A stretch of DNA of 64,000 bases from Saxibacter everestensis (GTDB lineage Bacteria > Actinomycetota > Actinomycetes > Actinomycetales > Brevibacteriaceae): NCBI RefSeq assembly GCF_025787225.1, contig NZ_CP090958.1:620001-684000 (forward strand), written 5' to 3'. The stretch's first letter is position 1; each line of letters opens with the position of its first letter. The notes below the pieces were generated by a model. That model made no database searches. It saw only the letters and a list, made by a program, of their open reading frames with translations, and was not told where the DNA came from. The position numbers and the translations under genes are program-made. Of the stretch, positions 48,543 through 57,795 are shown piece by piece.

Positions 48543-49715
48543 ATGATGAACAGCAAAAAAAGCAACGACAGTGCTAGGCCCCTGGGCGTGGCGATGATCG
48601 GCTACTCATTCATGGGCAAGGCCCATTCGAATGCCTGGCGCAATGTCGCGGCCTACTTCGAAGTCCCAGCCTTCGAGCGGCGTGTCCTAGTCGGCCGTGA
48701 TGCCGACGGCGTTGCGGCCGCCGCCGCGAAGTACGGTTGGCCCGAGTCCGCCACAGACTGGCGCAGCGTCCTGGATCGCGACGACGTTGACATCGTGGAT
48801 ATCTGCGCACCCGGCTTCATGCACGCTGAAATCGCTATCGCTGCGCTGGAGGCGGGTAAGCATGTGCTCGTGGAGAAACCATTGGCCAACACCGTGGCCG
48901 AGGCCGAAGCAATGGCCCGCGCAGCCACGGCGGCGCGGGAACGCGGCATCCAGTCCATGGTTGGGTTCAATTACCGACGCGTGCCAGCACTCATGCTGGC
49001 ACGCGAACTGATCTCTGAGGGTCGAGTCGGCACTGTCCGCCACGTCCGGGCCGCCTATCTGCAGGATTGGCTCGCCGATGAAACCGCGTCGATGAGCTGG
49101 CGGCTGGACAAAGCCACGGCGGGCTCCGGCGCCCTGGGGGATATCGCCTCCCACGCGATTGACCAGGTGCTCTTCCTGCTCGGGGACCGGGTTACCGAGG
49201 TTTCCGGGCGCACACACACGTTCACCACCCGCCGACCCGGCGCGGATGGCCTGGAAGAAGTCACGGTCGATGACGCAGCATGGGCTACTCTCTCCCTGGG
49301 CTCCGGCGCAATCGCTTCTGTTGAGGTCTCACGCGTCGCCACCGGGCAGAAGAACTCGCTCAAACTAGAGGTCTACGGTGACAAGGGCTCCATCCTTTTC
49401 GACCTGGAAGACCTCAACGAGCTGGGTTTCCTGGACGCTACACTCCCGGTCCGGGAACAGGGCTTCCGCCGGATCCTGGTCAACGAGCCCATGCATCCTT
49501 TCCTGGAGGCCTGGTGGCCCCAGGGACACATCCTCGGTTGGGAACACACTTTCACCCACCAGATCCGCGACTTTCTGCAAGCCATCGCCGCCGGAGGACA
49601 TCCCTCGCCATCATTCGAGGAAGGTCTGACGGTTCAACGGGTGCTGGCCGCCGTCGAGGAAAGCTCGGCCGCGAAGAGCGCGATCATTCAGCTGACCGAA
49701 CCGGACGCTCCGTGA
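48543..49715 (+). CDS. Gfo/Idh/MocA-family oxidoreductase 2, levoglucosan-dehydrogenase-like
   Basis: A 390-residue dehydrogenase. The Rossmann motif is VAMIGYSFMGKAHSNAWRNV, with the catalytic Lys in HVLVEKPLANT. The substrate-domain blocks MVGFNYRRVPALMLARELISEG, VRAAYLQDWLADE and GSGALGDIASHAIDQVLFLLGD supply the catalytic Asp and His (D-x-x-x-H). As I recall the family, the FMGKAHS opening together with NYRR and YLQDW is shared with NAD-dependent levoglucosan 3-dehydrogenase and related glycoside 3-dehydrogenases. It should oxidise a sugar C3 hydroxyl; levoglucosan itself is unproven. The start is one of two adjacent ATGs (48543, 48546) after AGGAA. Last gene of the cluster. Confidence 0.85.
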   Translation: MMNSKKSNDSARPLGVAMIGYSFMGKAHSNAWRNVAAYFEVPAFERRVLVGRDADGVAAAAAKYGWPESATDWRSVLDRDDVDIVDICAPGFMHAEIAIAALEAGKHVLVEKPLANTVAEAEAMARAATAARERGIQSMVGFNYRRVPALMLARELISEGRVGTVRHVRAAYLQDWLADETASMSWRLDKATAGSGALGDIASHAIDQVLFLLGDRVTEVSGRTHTFTTRRPGADGLEEVTVDDAAWATLSLGSGAIASVEVSRVATGQKNSLKLEVYGDKGSILFDLEDLNELGFLDATLPVREQGFRRILVNEPMHPFLEAWWPQGHILGWEHTFTHQIRDFLQAIAAGGHPSPSFEEGLTVQRVLAAVEESSAAKSAIIQLTEPDAP

Positions 49716-49753
49716 GACGGAGAAGCTTGACCTGCACCAAGGGCGAGTGATCG

Positions 49754-50584
49754 CTAGGCGGTTTTATCGCGTTTTGACTTACGCGCCGGCTGCTTTTTGC
49801 CCTTTTTGGCGCTGGTTTCCTTGACGCTTGCCTCAAGTGCCGCCATTAGGTCCAGAACCTCGGCATCCTCACCTTCGTCGGCAGGAGCCTCTTCCTCGGC
49901 GGGCTTGGCGCCCTTGAGCTTCTTCTTGACCAGATCCTGCAGCTGTTCCTGATACTCATCGGTGTATTCGTCCGGGTCGAAATCAGAAGAGAAGTTCTCC
50001 ACCAGCGATGACGACATCTCCAGTTCCTTCTTCTGGATCCGGACATCGCCGTCGAGGGAGGCGAACTCGGCTTTACGCAACTCGTCGCCCCACAGCAGGG
50101 TCTGGATCACCAGCACGTCACCCTTGACCCGGAGCGCGGCCAGGTGGGTGCGCTGACGCAGGGCAAACTTCACGACGGCGGTGCGGTCGGTCTGTTCCAG
50201 TGTGCGTCGAAGCAGCACATATGCCTTCGGGGACTTCGAATCCGGCTCGAGGTAGTACGACTTATTGAAGTACACCGGATCTATCTGTTCCGTCGGCACA
50301 AAGGCCATCACTTCGATTTCGTGACTCTTCTCGGACGGCAGACTTTGGAAATCCTCGGCTGTCAGGATTGCGGTCTTACCGGAGTCCGACTCGTATTCCT
50401 TATCAATATCGCCGTAACTTACGACCTTTTCGCATTTCTCGCATTTGCGCTGGTAGTGGATCCGGCCGCCGTCCTTGCCATGCACCTGGTGAAACGACAC
50501 GTCGTGTGAATCGGTCGCCGAATAAAGCCTGACCGGCACGTTGACGAGGCCGAAGGTCAGGGATCCTTTCCATATGGAACGCAT
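49754..50584 (-). CDS. ku: Ku, DNA end-binding protein for end joining
   Basis: A 276-residue bacterial Ku. It opens RSIWKGSLTFGLVNVPVRLYSATDSHDVSFHQVHGKDGGRIHYQRKCEKCEKVV, includes IDPVYFNKSYYLEPD, and a C-terminal part with EYQEQLQDLVKKKLKG. The tail is Lys-rich (ETSAKKGKKQPARKSKRDK), as in actinobacterial Ku proteins, where it aids DNA binding and threading. Ku forms a homodimeric ring on double-strand ends and recruits LigD, encoded divergently 62 bp away. Start ATG 50584. Confidence 0.96.
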   Translation of the reverse strand: MRSIWKGSLTFGLVNVPVRLYSATDSHDVSFHQVHGKDGGRIHYQRKCEKCEKVVSYGDIDKEYESDSGKTAILTAEDFQSLPSEKSHEIEVMAFVPTEQIDPVYFNKSYYLEPDSKSPKAYVLLRRTLEQTDRTAVVKFALRQRTHLAALRVKGDVLVIQTLLWGDELRKAEFASLDGDVRIQKKELEMSSSLVENFSSDFDPDEYTDEYQEQLQDLVKKKLKGAKPAEEEAPADEGEDAEVLDLMAALEASVKETSAKKGKKQPARKSKRDKTA

Positions 50585-50646
50585 ACCTCCATGATGGTGC
50601 TAACTATTACGCTGTCAATGGCGGGTGCGAGAGGAGCCTTCGAAAA

Positions 50647-53055
50647 GTGGCGAGAACGACGCAGGTGAAAATCGGCGGGCATCGGCTTGGGCTCACCCAC
50701 CTGGACAAAGTGCTCTACGCCGAAACCGGTACCACCAAGGCCGATGTGCTGCGCTATTACGCGGAGATCGCCGAGCTGGCGATGCCACATCTTCTCGGCC
50801 GGCCGGTGACGCAGAAGCGCTGGCCCGACGGCACCGATCAGCAACCGTTCTTTCAGAAGAACCTTGCCGACTCGACCCCTGACTGGATTGACCGGGTGTC
50901 ACTCGAGCATTCGGATCGCATCGTGACCTATCCGCTGGTGACCTCCCCGGCGACCTTGGCCTGGTTCGGCCAGAACGCCGCGCTCGAACTGCACACGCCG
51001 CAGTGGCGAATCAATTCGAAGGGCGAACCGGGCAATCCGGACCGCCTGGTTCTCGACCTCGACCCCGGCGACGGGGTGACCCTGGCGGACTGCGCGAAGG
51101 TGGCGTTGGAGGCCCGTGGTGTCCTCGCGGATCACGGCCTGGACGGCTTTCCACTAACCAGCGGGTCGAAAGGTATCCACCTGTACTGCGCGCTGAGTCC
51201 CAACCGGACGTCGGAGCAGATCTCAGAGCTTGCCCTCGATGTCGCCCGGATCCTTGAGGAACGGATGCCGGAAACCGTGCTGTCGAAAATGAAGCGCTCA
51301 CTGCGGGGGGGCAAGGTGTTCGTCGACTGGAGCCAGAACAATAGCAAGAAGACGACGATCGCGCCGTATTCGTTGCGCGGGCGGGATCAGCCGACCGTGG
51401 CTGCTCCGCGCTCCTGGGATGAACTGGAAGACCCGGAACTCGCCCAGCTGACCTATGATCAGGTGCTTGAACGGGCCGCACGAGACGGTGATCTGCTGCA
51501 GGCATTGACCCGGAAGAATGATCGGCTTGCCACCTACCGCTCGATGCGCGATGCCGCGAAGACACCTGAACCGGTGCCGGACGGAACCGAGGATAACCTC
51601 CCACACGGAAATGACGACACCTTCGTCATCCAGGAGCACCATGCCCGCAGGCTGCATTGGGACTTTCGGCTGGAACACGATGGGGTTCTGGTTTCCTGGG
51701 CGTTGCCGAAGGGTGTGCCGGAAACAACGAAGAAGAACAACCTGGCCGTGCACACCGAGGACCACCCGCTCGACTACGCCAGCTTCGACGGCACGATTCC
51801 AAAGGGCGAGTACGGCGGCGGCGAGGTCACGATCTGGGACCGCGGCAGCTATGAGCTGGAGAAGTGGCGCAAGGACGAGGTCATTGTGATCTTGCACGGA
51901 CAACGCGCCACCGGCCGCTATGTGCTGTTCCAGACAGACGGCAAGAACTGGATGATTCACCGGACGAAAGACCAGCCGGACATCGACGTGTTCCAGCCGA
52001 AGGACGCATCCCAGCCAAGGCAGCCGGGCCAGCAGTCGGACGCCGCCACAGCTCAGCCGAAGCGAAAGGTAGCCGACGCGCCTGGGCCGATGCTGGCGCA
52101 GTCCGGGGAACTCGACGACATCGATGACATGCGCGACTGGGCGTTTGAGATGAAGTGGGACGGGGTCCGGGCGATTGCCCATATCCGGAACGGGTCCGTG
52201 CAGTTGCTGAGCCGGAACGGTAATGACGTCACGGCCCAGTACCCCGAGTTCGCCTCGCTCGCCGGTTCGGATGGCGTCGCCGGCCTGCCGCACGACACGG
52301 TGCTGGACGGGGAGATCGTCGCCTTCGGAAGCAACGGCGCCCCCGACTTCGGCCGGCTGCAGCAGCGGATGAAGCTGAGCAACCCTGAACAGATCAAGGC
52401 AACCGGCGTACGGGTTCACCTGATGCTTTTTGACCTGCTTCGTCTTGACGGTGAGTCGCTGCTTCGGAAGAGCTGGGAAGAGCGCCGGGCGGCACTGATC
52501 GAACTGCAGCCTCCCGGCGATGCGGTCCAGATTCCCTCGGTCTTCCTTGCCCATGGCCACAAGGCGATGGAGACCAGCGCTAAGCATTACCTCGAGGGTG
52601 TTATCGCCAAGCGGCGGGATTCCAGCTACCAGCCCTCTAGACGGTCCGGAAAATGGATAAAGGTCAAGCACGAGGCGATGCAGGAAGTCGTGGTCGTGGG
52701 TTGGCGACCGGGCGCGGGACGCCGCGCCGGTGGGGTCGGATCACTGCTCGTCGCCGTGTATGACGACGGAGAACTACGCTACGCAGGCAGAGTCGGCACT
52801 GGCTTCAGCGATGCCGCCCTGGCCGAATCGGCTGAGCGGTTCCGGCCACTTGCACGGAAGACCTCGCCGGTGAAGAACAGCATTCCGGCGGCGGACGCGA
52901 AGGACGCACACTGGGTGCGACCGAGTCTGGTCGGCGAGGTGAGCTACGCGAACTGGACGTCGGACGGTCGGCTGCGGCAGCCGTCCTGGCGCGGATTCCG
53001 CCCGGACAAGGACGCCACGGACGTCGTTATCGAGTCGTCCGGACGGCGGCCCTAG
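50647..53055 (+). CDS. ligD: LigD, multifunctional ATP-dependent DNA ligase (POL-PE-LIG)
   Basis: An 802-residue three-domain end-joining enzyme in the order polymerase (about 1-295), 3'-phosphoesterase (about 315-450), ligase (about 480-795). POL metal residues Asp137 and Asp139 lie in RLVLDLDPGDG. PE residues His331, His337, Asp339 and His373 have the spacing known for the family (HARRLHWDF and HTEDHPLDY). Ligase Lys503 lies in FEMKWDGVRA. This is the mycobacterial domain order, different from Pseudomonas (PE-LIG-POL). The linker at about 455-478 is Gln/Ala/Pro-rich. Start GTG 50647. Shares a divergent promoter region with ku. Confidence 0.96.
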   Translation: MARTTQVKIGGHRLGLTHLDKVLYAETGTTKADVLRYYAEIAELAMPHLLGRPVTQKRWPDGTDQQPFFQKNLADSTPDWIDRVSLEHSDRIVTYPLVTSPATLAWFGQNAALELHTPQWRINSKGEPGNPDRLVLDLDPGDGVTLADCAKVALEARGVLADHGLDGFPLTSGSKGIHLYCALSPNRTSEQISELALDVARILEERMPETVLSKMKRSLRGGKVFVDWSQNNSKKTTIAPYSLRGRDQPTVAAPRSWDELEDPELAQLTYDQVLERAARDGDLLQALTRKNDRLATYRSMRDAAKTPEPVPDGTEDNLPHGNDDTFVIQEHHARRLHWDFRLEHDGVLVSWALPKGVPETTKKNNLAVHTEDHPLDYASFDGTIPKGEYGGGEVTIWDRGSYELEKWRKDEVIVILHGQRATGRYVLFQTDGKNWMIHRTKDQPDIDVFQPKDASQPRQPGQQSDAATAQPKRKVADAPGPMLAQSGELDDIDDMRDWAFEMKWDGVRAIAHIRNGSVQLLSRNGNDVTAQYPEFASLAGSDGVAGLPHDTVLDGEIVAFGSNGAPDFGRLQQRMKLSNPEQIKATGVRVHLMLFDLLRLDGESLLRKSWEERRAALIELQPPGDAVQIPSVFLAHGHKAMETSAKHYLEGVIAKRRDSSYQPSRRSGKWIKVKHEAMQEVVVVGWRPGAGRRAGGVGSLLVAVYDDGELRYAGRVGTGFSDAALAESAERFRPLARKTSPVKNSIPAADAKDAHWVRPSLVGEVSYANWTSDGRLRQPSWRGFRPDKDATDVVIESSGRRP

Positions 53056-53075
53056 CGGCAGTCTGGAGCGGACAG

Positions 53076-53969
53076 CTACCCGCGGAACGCGTCCGCGGGC
53101 CGGCCGCTCACGCCGGTCTCCACGGCGTGAACGTAGCCGGCCTCAGGTTCGGCCGCGCGCTGGGCATCGCTGAAATTCTCTTGTGACGTGGTGATGAACA
53201 GCGTGGACATGCTTGGGCCGCCGAACGCCACGCTGCTGACCTGGCTTGCCTGAACCTCGACGCGGGCGAGTAATTCGCCGTCGGGGGAGTAGCGATGTAC
53301 GGCCGCACCGTTCCACAAGGCGACCCAGAGACAGCCCTCGTCGTCGATGGTCATGCCATCCGGCGAGCCCAGGTCGGGATCGATCCGGATTGCCGGCTCT
53401 CGGCTCTCGATGACGCCGTCTGCGGAGAGCTGTACCCTGTCTATCCGGTGGGTCGGCGTGTCGATGTAGTACATCGTCCGCCCATCCGGCGTCCAGGCCA
53501 TGCCGTTGGAAATGGTTACCGAGCCGATGGACACCCGTGGCTCGGTGCTCATGCTGTCGAGCAGGTAGAGCTTGCCCGCGCCCGGTGTCTCAGAATAGGA
53601 CATGCTGCCCGCCCACATCCGGCCGAGCGGATCACATTTGCCGTCATTCATCCTGGTTTCCGGCCGGCGGCCGAGTTCGGGCTCTGCGAGCACGTGCAGC
53701 TCTCCGGTTTCGCTCAGGGTGCCGAAGCCGAACTCGGTGGCCAGCAGCCAGCCGCCTTCGGTGTTCGGGACGACCGCGCCTACCTGTTGGCCGATATCGT
53801 GCGTGCCCAGCAGCGTGAGTGTGCCGTCGGGATTCACCGAGGAACGATGTACGTGACCGTTTGGAATGTCCACCCACAGCACCTCCTGCCGGCGGGCATC
53901 CCACATCGGGCCTTCGGCATGTTCGGCACGATTGGCGGACACCGGGCGTGCGGAGAAGTTGTGCGGCAT
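53076..53969 (-). CDS. SMP-30/gluconolactonase-family protein
   Basis: A 297-residue six-bladed propeller of the SMP-30/gluconolactonase/LRE family. Metal-site residues: Glu in HAEGPMWDARRQEVLWVDI, Asn/Asp in TRMNDGKCDPLGRMWAGSM, Asn in ISNGMAWTPDGRTMYYIDTPTHRI and Asp in LGSPDGMTIDDEGCLWVALW. All four ligands are present, so lactonase activity on a sugar lactone is likely. Its ATG shares one base with the stop of the ABC exporter gene upstream (TGATG), making it the third gene of that operon, an unusual partner for a drug-type exporter. Confidence 0.88.
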   Translation of the reverse strand: MPHNFSARPVSANRAEHAEGPMWDARRQEVLWVDIPNGHVHRSSVNPDGTLTLLGTHDIGQQVGAVVPNTEGGWLLATEFGFGTLSETGELHVLAEPELGRRPETRMNDGKCDPLGRMWAGSMSYSETPGAGKLYLLDSMSTEPRVSIGSVTISNGMAWTPDGRTMYYIDTPTHRIDRVQLSADGVIESREPAIRIDPDLGSPDGMTIDDEGCLWVALWNGAAVHRYSPDGELLARVEVQASQVSSVAFGGPSMSTLFITTSQENFSDAQRAAEPEAGYVHAVETGVSGRPADAFRG

Positions 53970-55876
53970 CAGACCAGGCTCTTTTTCCAGTTCGAGTGCA
54001 GGGTGGCAAAGCGGCCATGCTCGGCGATCAACTGTTCGGGTGTTCCGTCCTCGACGATCCGCCCGCGGTCCATCACCAAGACCCGGTCCGCAATAGCCAC
54101 TGTAGACAACCGGTGCGCGATGATCACTGCGGTGCGTCCGCGCAGAACTGTCTCCAACGCCGCCTGGACCAGGCGTTCGCTGGGGATATCCAGGCTGGAG
54201 GTTGCCTCGTCCAGGACCACGACCGACGGTGCGGCCAGGAATACCCGGGCAAAGGCGACCAGCTGCCGCTGGCCGGACGACAGCCTGCCGCCGCGGCGGC
54301 GAACATCGGTTTCGAAACCTTCAGGCAGCTGCCGGACGAAGTCGTAGAGTCCAACGGCGCGGGCGGCATCGTGAACCTCCTCGTCAGTCGCATCTGGTCG
54401 GCCGAGCCGGATGTTGTCTGCCACCGAGCCGCTGAACAGGAACGACTCCTGAGTGACCATCACAATATTGCGGCGCAGGTCCTGATCGGCAAGCTCGCTC
54501 AGCGGGATGCCGTCCAGCGTGACGACACCCTCGGATGGGTCGTAGAACCGGGCAAGCAGCTTCGCCAGCGTCGACTTCCCGGCCCCGGTGGCACCGACCA
54601 GGGCAATCACCTGACCGGCCGGCACGCTCAGTGAGAACGTCGGCAGGATGTCATCGGAATCCTCCGAATAGCGGAACCGGACGCCTTTCAGCGCCATCGC
54701 GCCCTCGGCGGTGCCGATCGGCACCGGGTTGCTGGGCGCAACCACGTCCGGATCCTCCTCAAGCACACCGGAGATCTTCTCCAGCGCGGCAGCCGCCGAC
54801 TGGTAGGCGTTGAACACCTGCGCCAGCTCATCCAGTGGACCGTAGAACTGGCGTAGGTAAAGCAGGAAGGCGGCGAGGACGCCGATATTGGTGTCACCCT
54901 CGATAACCCGCCAGCCACCGACAACCAGGATCAAGGCCGTCGTCACATTGCCGACCACGCGCAGCACACCGATGTAATTGCCCATCCCGCGGAAAGCGTC
55001 GGTGTTCGCCTTGCGGTACTCGAGATCTTCCGCGGCCAGGATCGCGTCGTTGCGCGGTTCCCGGCGGAAGGTTTTGACCGCGCGGATGCCGCCCATCGAC
55101 TCCACGAAGTGCACGATGACCTTGGCGATCGAAGCTCGGGTTCGCCGGTAGCCGGTTCGCTGGTAGCGCTGCGCCCATCGGGTGACGAAGATCAGCGGGA
55201 CGAACCCGGCCAGCACAACCAGCGCAAGTGGCGCGTCGAGGTAGAGCATGATGGCGGCAATCGAGACCAGGGACAGGATTGCGCCGAGTGCATCGTTGAG
55301 GGCCGATTCGAGCAATTGCTGCAGCGATTCGAGATCGCTGGTCAGCCGGGAAATGATCTTGCCGGACGTGTAGCGCTCATGGAACGACACCGAGAGTCGC
55401 TGAACGTGCCTGAACACCCTGCGGCGCAGGTCGAAAATGATGTCCTGGCTGAGTCGTCCGGACACCTTGAGGAAGAAGAAGGTGGTGGTCGCGCCCAGCA
55501 ACGCCGAGCCGATGAAGCCACCGATGGCAATAAACATCGGCCCGAAGTCGCCGGTCTTCGCGCTGGCCACTCCGGCATCCAGCCCCAGCGCGATGAACAG
55601 CGGCCCGGCAACCATGGCCAGGTTGTCCAGGATGATGATCGCCAGAGCCAGCACCGAGCGCTTCCGGTAGGGACGCAGCAGGGACTTCAGCAGCCGGCGG
55701 GATCGGGCGGCGAGCGCCAGGTTCCCCGAGGTGGTGACCTCGGCGTCCTCGTTGCCGACCCCACGCCAGTCGGAGTGCTGCTGCTGTCCGGGGGCCGGGT
55801 GCGTTCCGGTAGTGTCGTTCGGTGCAGCGGGTCCGGTCTTCGGCTGCCCCGTCGTGGTATCTGTCTGGTCAGACAT
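53969..55876 (-). CDS. ABC exporter half, canonical ATPase site (heterodimer subunit B)
   Basis: A 635-residue half-transporter. It has a polar N-terminal tail of about 65 residues rich in Thr/Gln/Pro, six TM segments, and an ATPase with Walker A LVGATGAGKST, signature LSSGQRQLVAFARV (Ser in place of the first Gly), Walker B VVVLDEATSSLD with the catalytic Glu, and switch His in IIAHRLSTV. Paired with the upstream gene it forms a heterodimeric exporter. ATG 55876 overlaps the upstream stop by eight bases. Substrate unknown; drug, lipid or peptide are options. Confidence 0.9.
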   Translation of the reverse strand: MSDQTDTTTGQPKTGPAAPNDTTGTHPAPGQQQHSDWRGVGNEDAEVTTSGNLALAARSRRLLKSLLRPYRKRSVLALAIIILDNLAMVAGPLFIALGLDAGVASAKTGDFGPMFIAIGGFIGSALLGATTTFFFLKVSGRLSQDIIFDLRRRVFRHVQRLSVSFHERYTSGKIISRLTSDLESLQQLLESALNDALGAILSLVSIAAIMLYLDAPLALVVLAGFVPLIFVTRWAQRYQRTGYRRTRASIAKVIVHFVESMGGIRAVKTFRREPRNDAILAAEDLEYRKANTDAFRGMGNYIGVLRVVGNVTTALILVVGGWRVIEGDTNIGVLAAFLLYLRQFYGPLDELAQVFNAYQSAAAALEKISGVLEEDPDVVAPSNPVPIGTAEGAMALKGVRFRYSEDSDDILPTFSLSVPAGQVIALVGATGAGKSTLAKLLARFYDPSEGVVTLDGIPLSELADQDLRRNIVMVTQESFLFSGSVADNIRLGRPDATDEEVHDAARAVGLYDFVRQLPEGFETDVRRRGGRLSSGQRQLVAFARVFLAAPSVVVLDEATSSLDIPSERLVQAALETVLRGRTAVIIAHRLSTVAIADRVLVMDRGRIVEDGTPEQLIAEHGRFATLHSNWKKSLV

Positions 55877-57656
55877 CTATCGATCCCATCACGTAGCGGT
55901 ACCGTGCGGATGTTTCCAGCAGGTGTTCGTGCGTTCCGGTTGCCACGATCGTCCCTTCATCGAGCAGGGCAACCCGGTCGGCGAGCGAGGCGGTGGACGG
56001 CCGATGCGCGACCAGAAGGGTGGTCGAGTCGGGCAGCACCCTGCGCAGTTCGGCCTGGACCTTTTCCTCCGTGTTGACGTCGAGCGCCGACAGCGGGTCG
56101 TCGAGCACCATGATTCTGGGCTTGCCAAGCACGGCCCGGGCCAGGGCGAGGCGCTGGCGCTGACCTCCGGAGAGGCTGAGGCCCTGCTCGCCGATTCGGG
56201 TGTCAAGCCCCCACGGCAACTCATCGACGAATCCGCTGGCCTGCGCGATGTCCAGCGCTTCCCGGATCTCGGCCAGCGTGGCGTCGGGCTGGCCCAGGGC
56301 GACGTTCTCCCGAACGCTGGCCGAGAACAACACCGGTTCTTCGAAGGCGACGGTGACCAGGCTCCGCAGCTGTTCTACCGGAATATCCCGGATATCGGTT
56401 CCATCGATGCAGATCGCGCCGGCGGTCACGTCGTACAGCCTTGGCACCAGGTTCGTCAGCGCCGTTTTGCCCGAGCCGGTGGCGCCGACCAGGGCCACGG
56501 TCTCGCCGGGTTCGATGCTGAGCGTGACGTCGTGCAGCTGGTCGCGGTCGGCATCCGGGAAGGCGAACGACATCCGGTTGAAGCTGAGCCGGCCGCGGAT
56601 CGGCTCTTCAAGTGGTTGTGCGCCAGGACGGTCCGTGATGCTGACCGGCGTGTCGATGATCTCCCAGTAACGGTCGGCCGCGGTCGCGGCGTTATTGGCT
56701 TCGGCGAGCAGGAACCCGAACGATTCAACCGGCCAGCGCAGGAATGTTGCCATCGTGATCGCTGCGACGAGCGTTCCGGGGGTCAGGTCGCCGCGTGCTA
56801 TCGACCAGGTGCCGATGCCGAGGATCAGGCCGATGGCGATTGCAGGGATCCCGATTACCGACGACCAGAGCACGGCGTCATAGCGCACCTTGAGCAGTTC
56901 GCTGGTGCGGACCTGTCGGGATTGCCTGATGAACGTCATTCCCAGGTGGGCGCTGCGACCGAACGCCTTGAGCACCCGGATTCCCTGCACCGATTCCTCG
57001 ACAGTTGTGGCGACATCACCGGTCTGGTCCTGCGCCCGCCGGGAAACGACCTTGTACTTGTTCTCGAACTGCACGCAGATCAGGAAAAGTGGAATCGAGG
57101 CGAGGAAAACCACGAGTCCGAATTCCCAGTGCAGGACGGTAAGGACAGTCAGGCCGGCAACCACTGTGACACTGTTGATGATCATGAACGGCATCGCGAA
57201 AGCTGTGAATCGGCGGATGGTCGACATGTCCTGGATGGCTCGGGAGAGCAGCTGGCCCGAATCCCAGCCGTCATGCTCGCCGACCGAGATGGCCTGAAGT
57301 TTCCGGAACAGCTTGGCCCGTAGATTCACCTCGAGTTCGCTGCTCGGCCGGGCGATGATGATTCGCCGTGCCCAGACCCCTGCGGCATCGATCAGGCCAA
57401 GCAGCAGCACGAGTGCTGCCGGCAGCCAGATACCGCCGAAATCGCCGTGCGCAATCGGTCCGTCGATGATGTGCTGCGTCACCAACGGAATGACCAGCCC
57501 GGTGAGCGTGGCCAGCACCGAGAAGGTGATCGAGCCGATGAAGTGCCATTTGAACGGGCGCACATCCGGCCAGAACCGCAACAGAGCCTTGACGCTGGGC
57601 CCGGTTCGTGCCGGAGTGCGCCGATCCGCCGCGACCGGGGCTTCTACGACGGACAA
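55869..57656 (-). CDS. ABC exporter half, degenerate ATPase site (heterodimer subunit A)
   Basis: A 595-residue half-transporter with six TM segments and an ATPase with Walker A LVGATGSGKTALTN and a perfect signature LSGGQRQRLALARA. Its Walker B is RIMVLDDPLSALD, where Asp replaces the catalytic Glu. That substitution marks the non-catalytic site of heterodimeric exporters such as TM287/288 and BmrCD (family knowledge). The start is placed at TTG 57656, five bases after AGAAGG; the frame extends 12 codons further without support. First gene of a three-gene operon with subunit B and the SMP-30 protein, divergent from kynA. Confidence 0.88.
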   Translation of the reverse strand: MSVVEAPVAADRRTPARTGPSVKALLRFWPDVRPFKWHFIGSITFSVLATLTGLVIPLVTQHIIDGPIAHGDFGGIWLPAALVLLLGLIDAAGVWARRIIIARPSSELEVNLRAKLFRKLQAISVGEHDGWDSGQLLSRAIQDMSTIRRFTAFAMPFMIINSVTVVAGLTVLTVLHWEFGLVVFLASIPLFLICVQFENKYKVVSRRAQDQTGDVATTVEESVQGIRVLKAFGRSAHLGMTFIRQSRQVRTSELLKVRYDAVLWSSVIGIPAIAIGLILGIGTWSIARGDLTPGTLVAAITMATFLRWPVESFGFLLAEANNAATAADRYWEIIDTPVSITDRPGAQPLEEPIRGRLSFNRMSFAFPDADRDQLHDVTLSIEPGETVALVGATGSGKTALTNLVPRLYDVTAGAICIDGTDIRDIPVEQLRSLVTVAFEEPVLFSASVRENVALGQPDATLAEIREALDIAQASGFVDELPWGLDTRIGEQGLSLSGGQRQRLALARAVLGKPRIMVLDDPLSALDVNTEEKVQAELRRVLPDSTTLLVAHRPSTASLADRVALLDEGTIVATGTHEHLLETSARYRYVMGSIDV

Positions 57657-57795
57657 CGTGACCTTCTTTCGGTGATGGCTGACTGGCAGCAACTGGTGGC
57701 AGGAACGAATCTGACTTCGAATTCGATCATGTCAGCTGGCTCTGACAGTGCTCAACCGATTTACCGGCGAGCCGGGTCGATTACAGTTAGATTCC

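Noticed and set aside
40866-49715. C-glycoside deglycosylation cluster (DgpABC/CarABC type)
   Set aside because: Dehydrogenases and barrels would fit, but the small partner subunit expected in those complexes has no counterpart here.
55731-57323. Open frame of 530 codons on the + strand
   Set aside because: Antisense to both ABC exporter genes; only the ABC frames carry conserved motifs.
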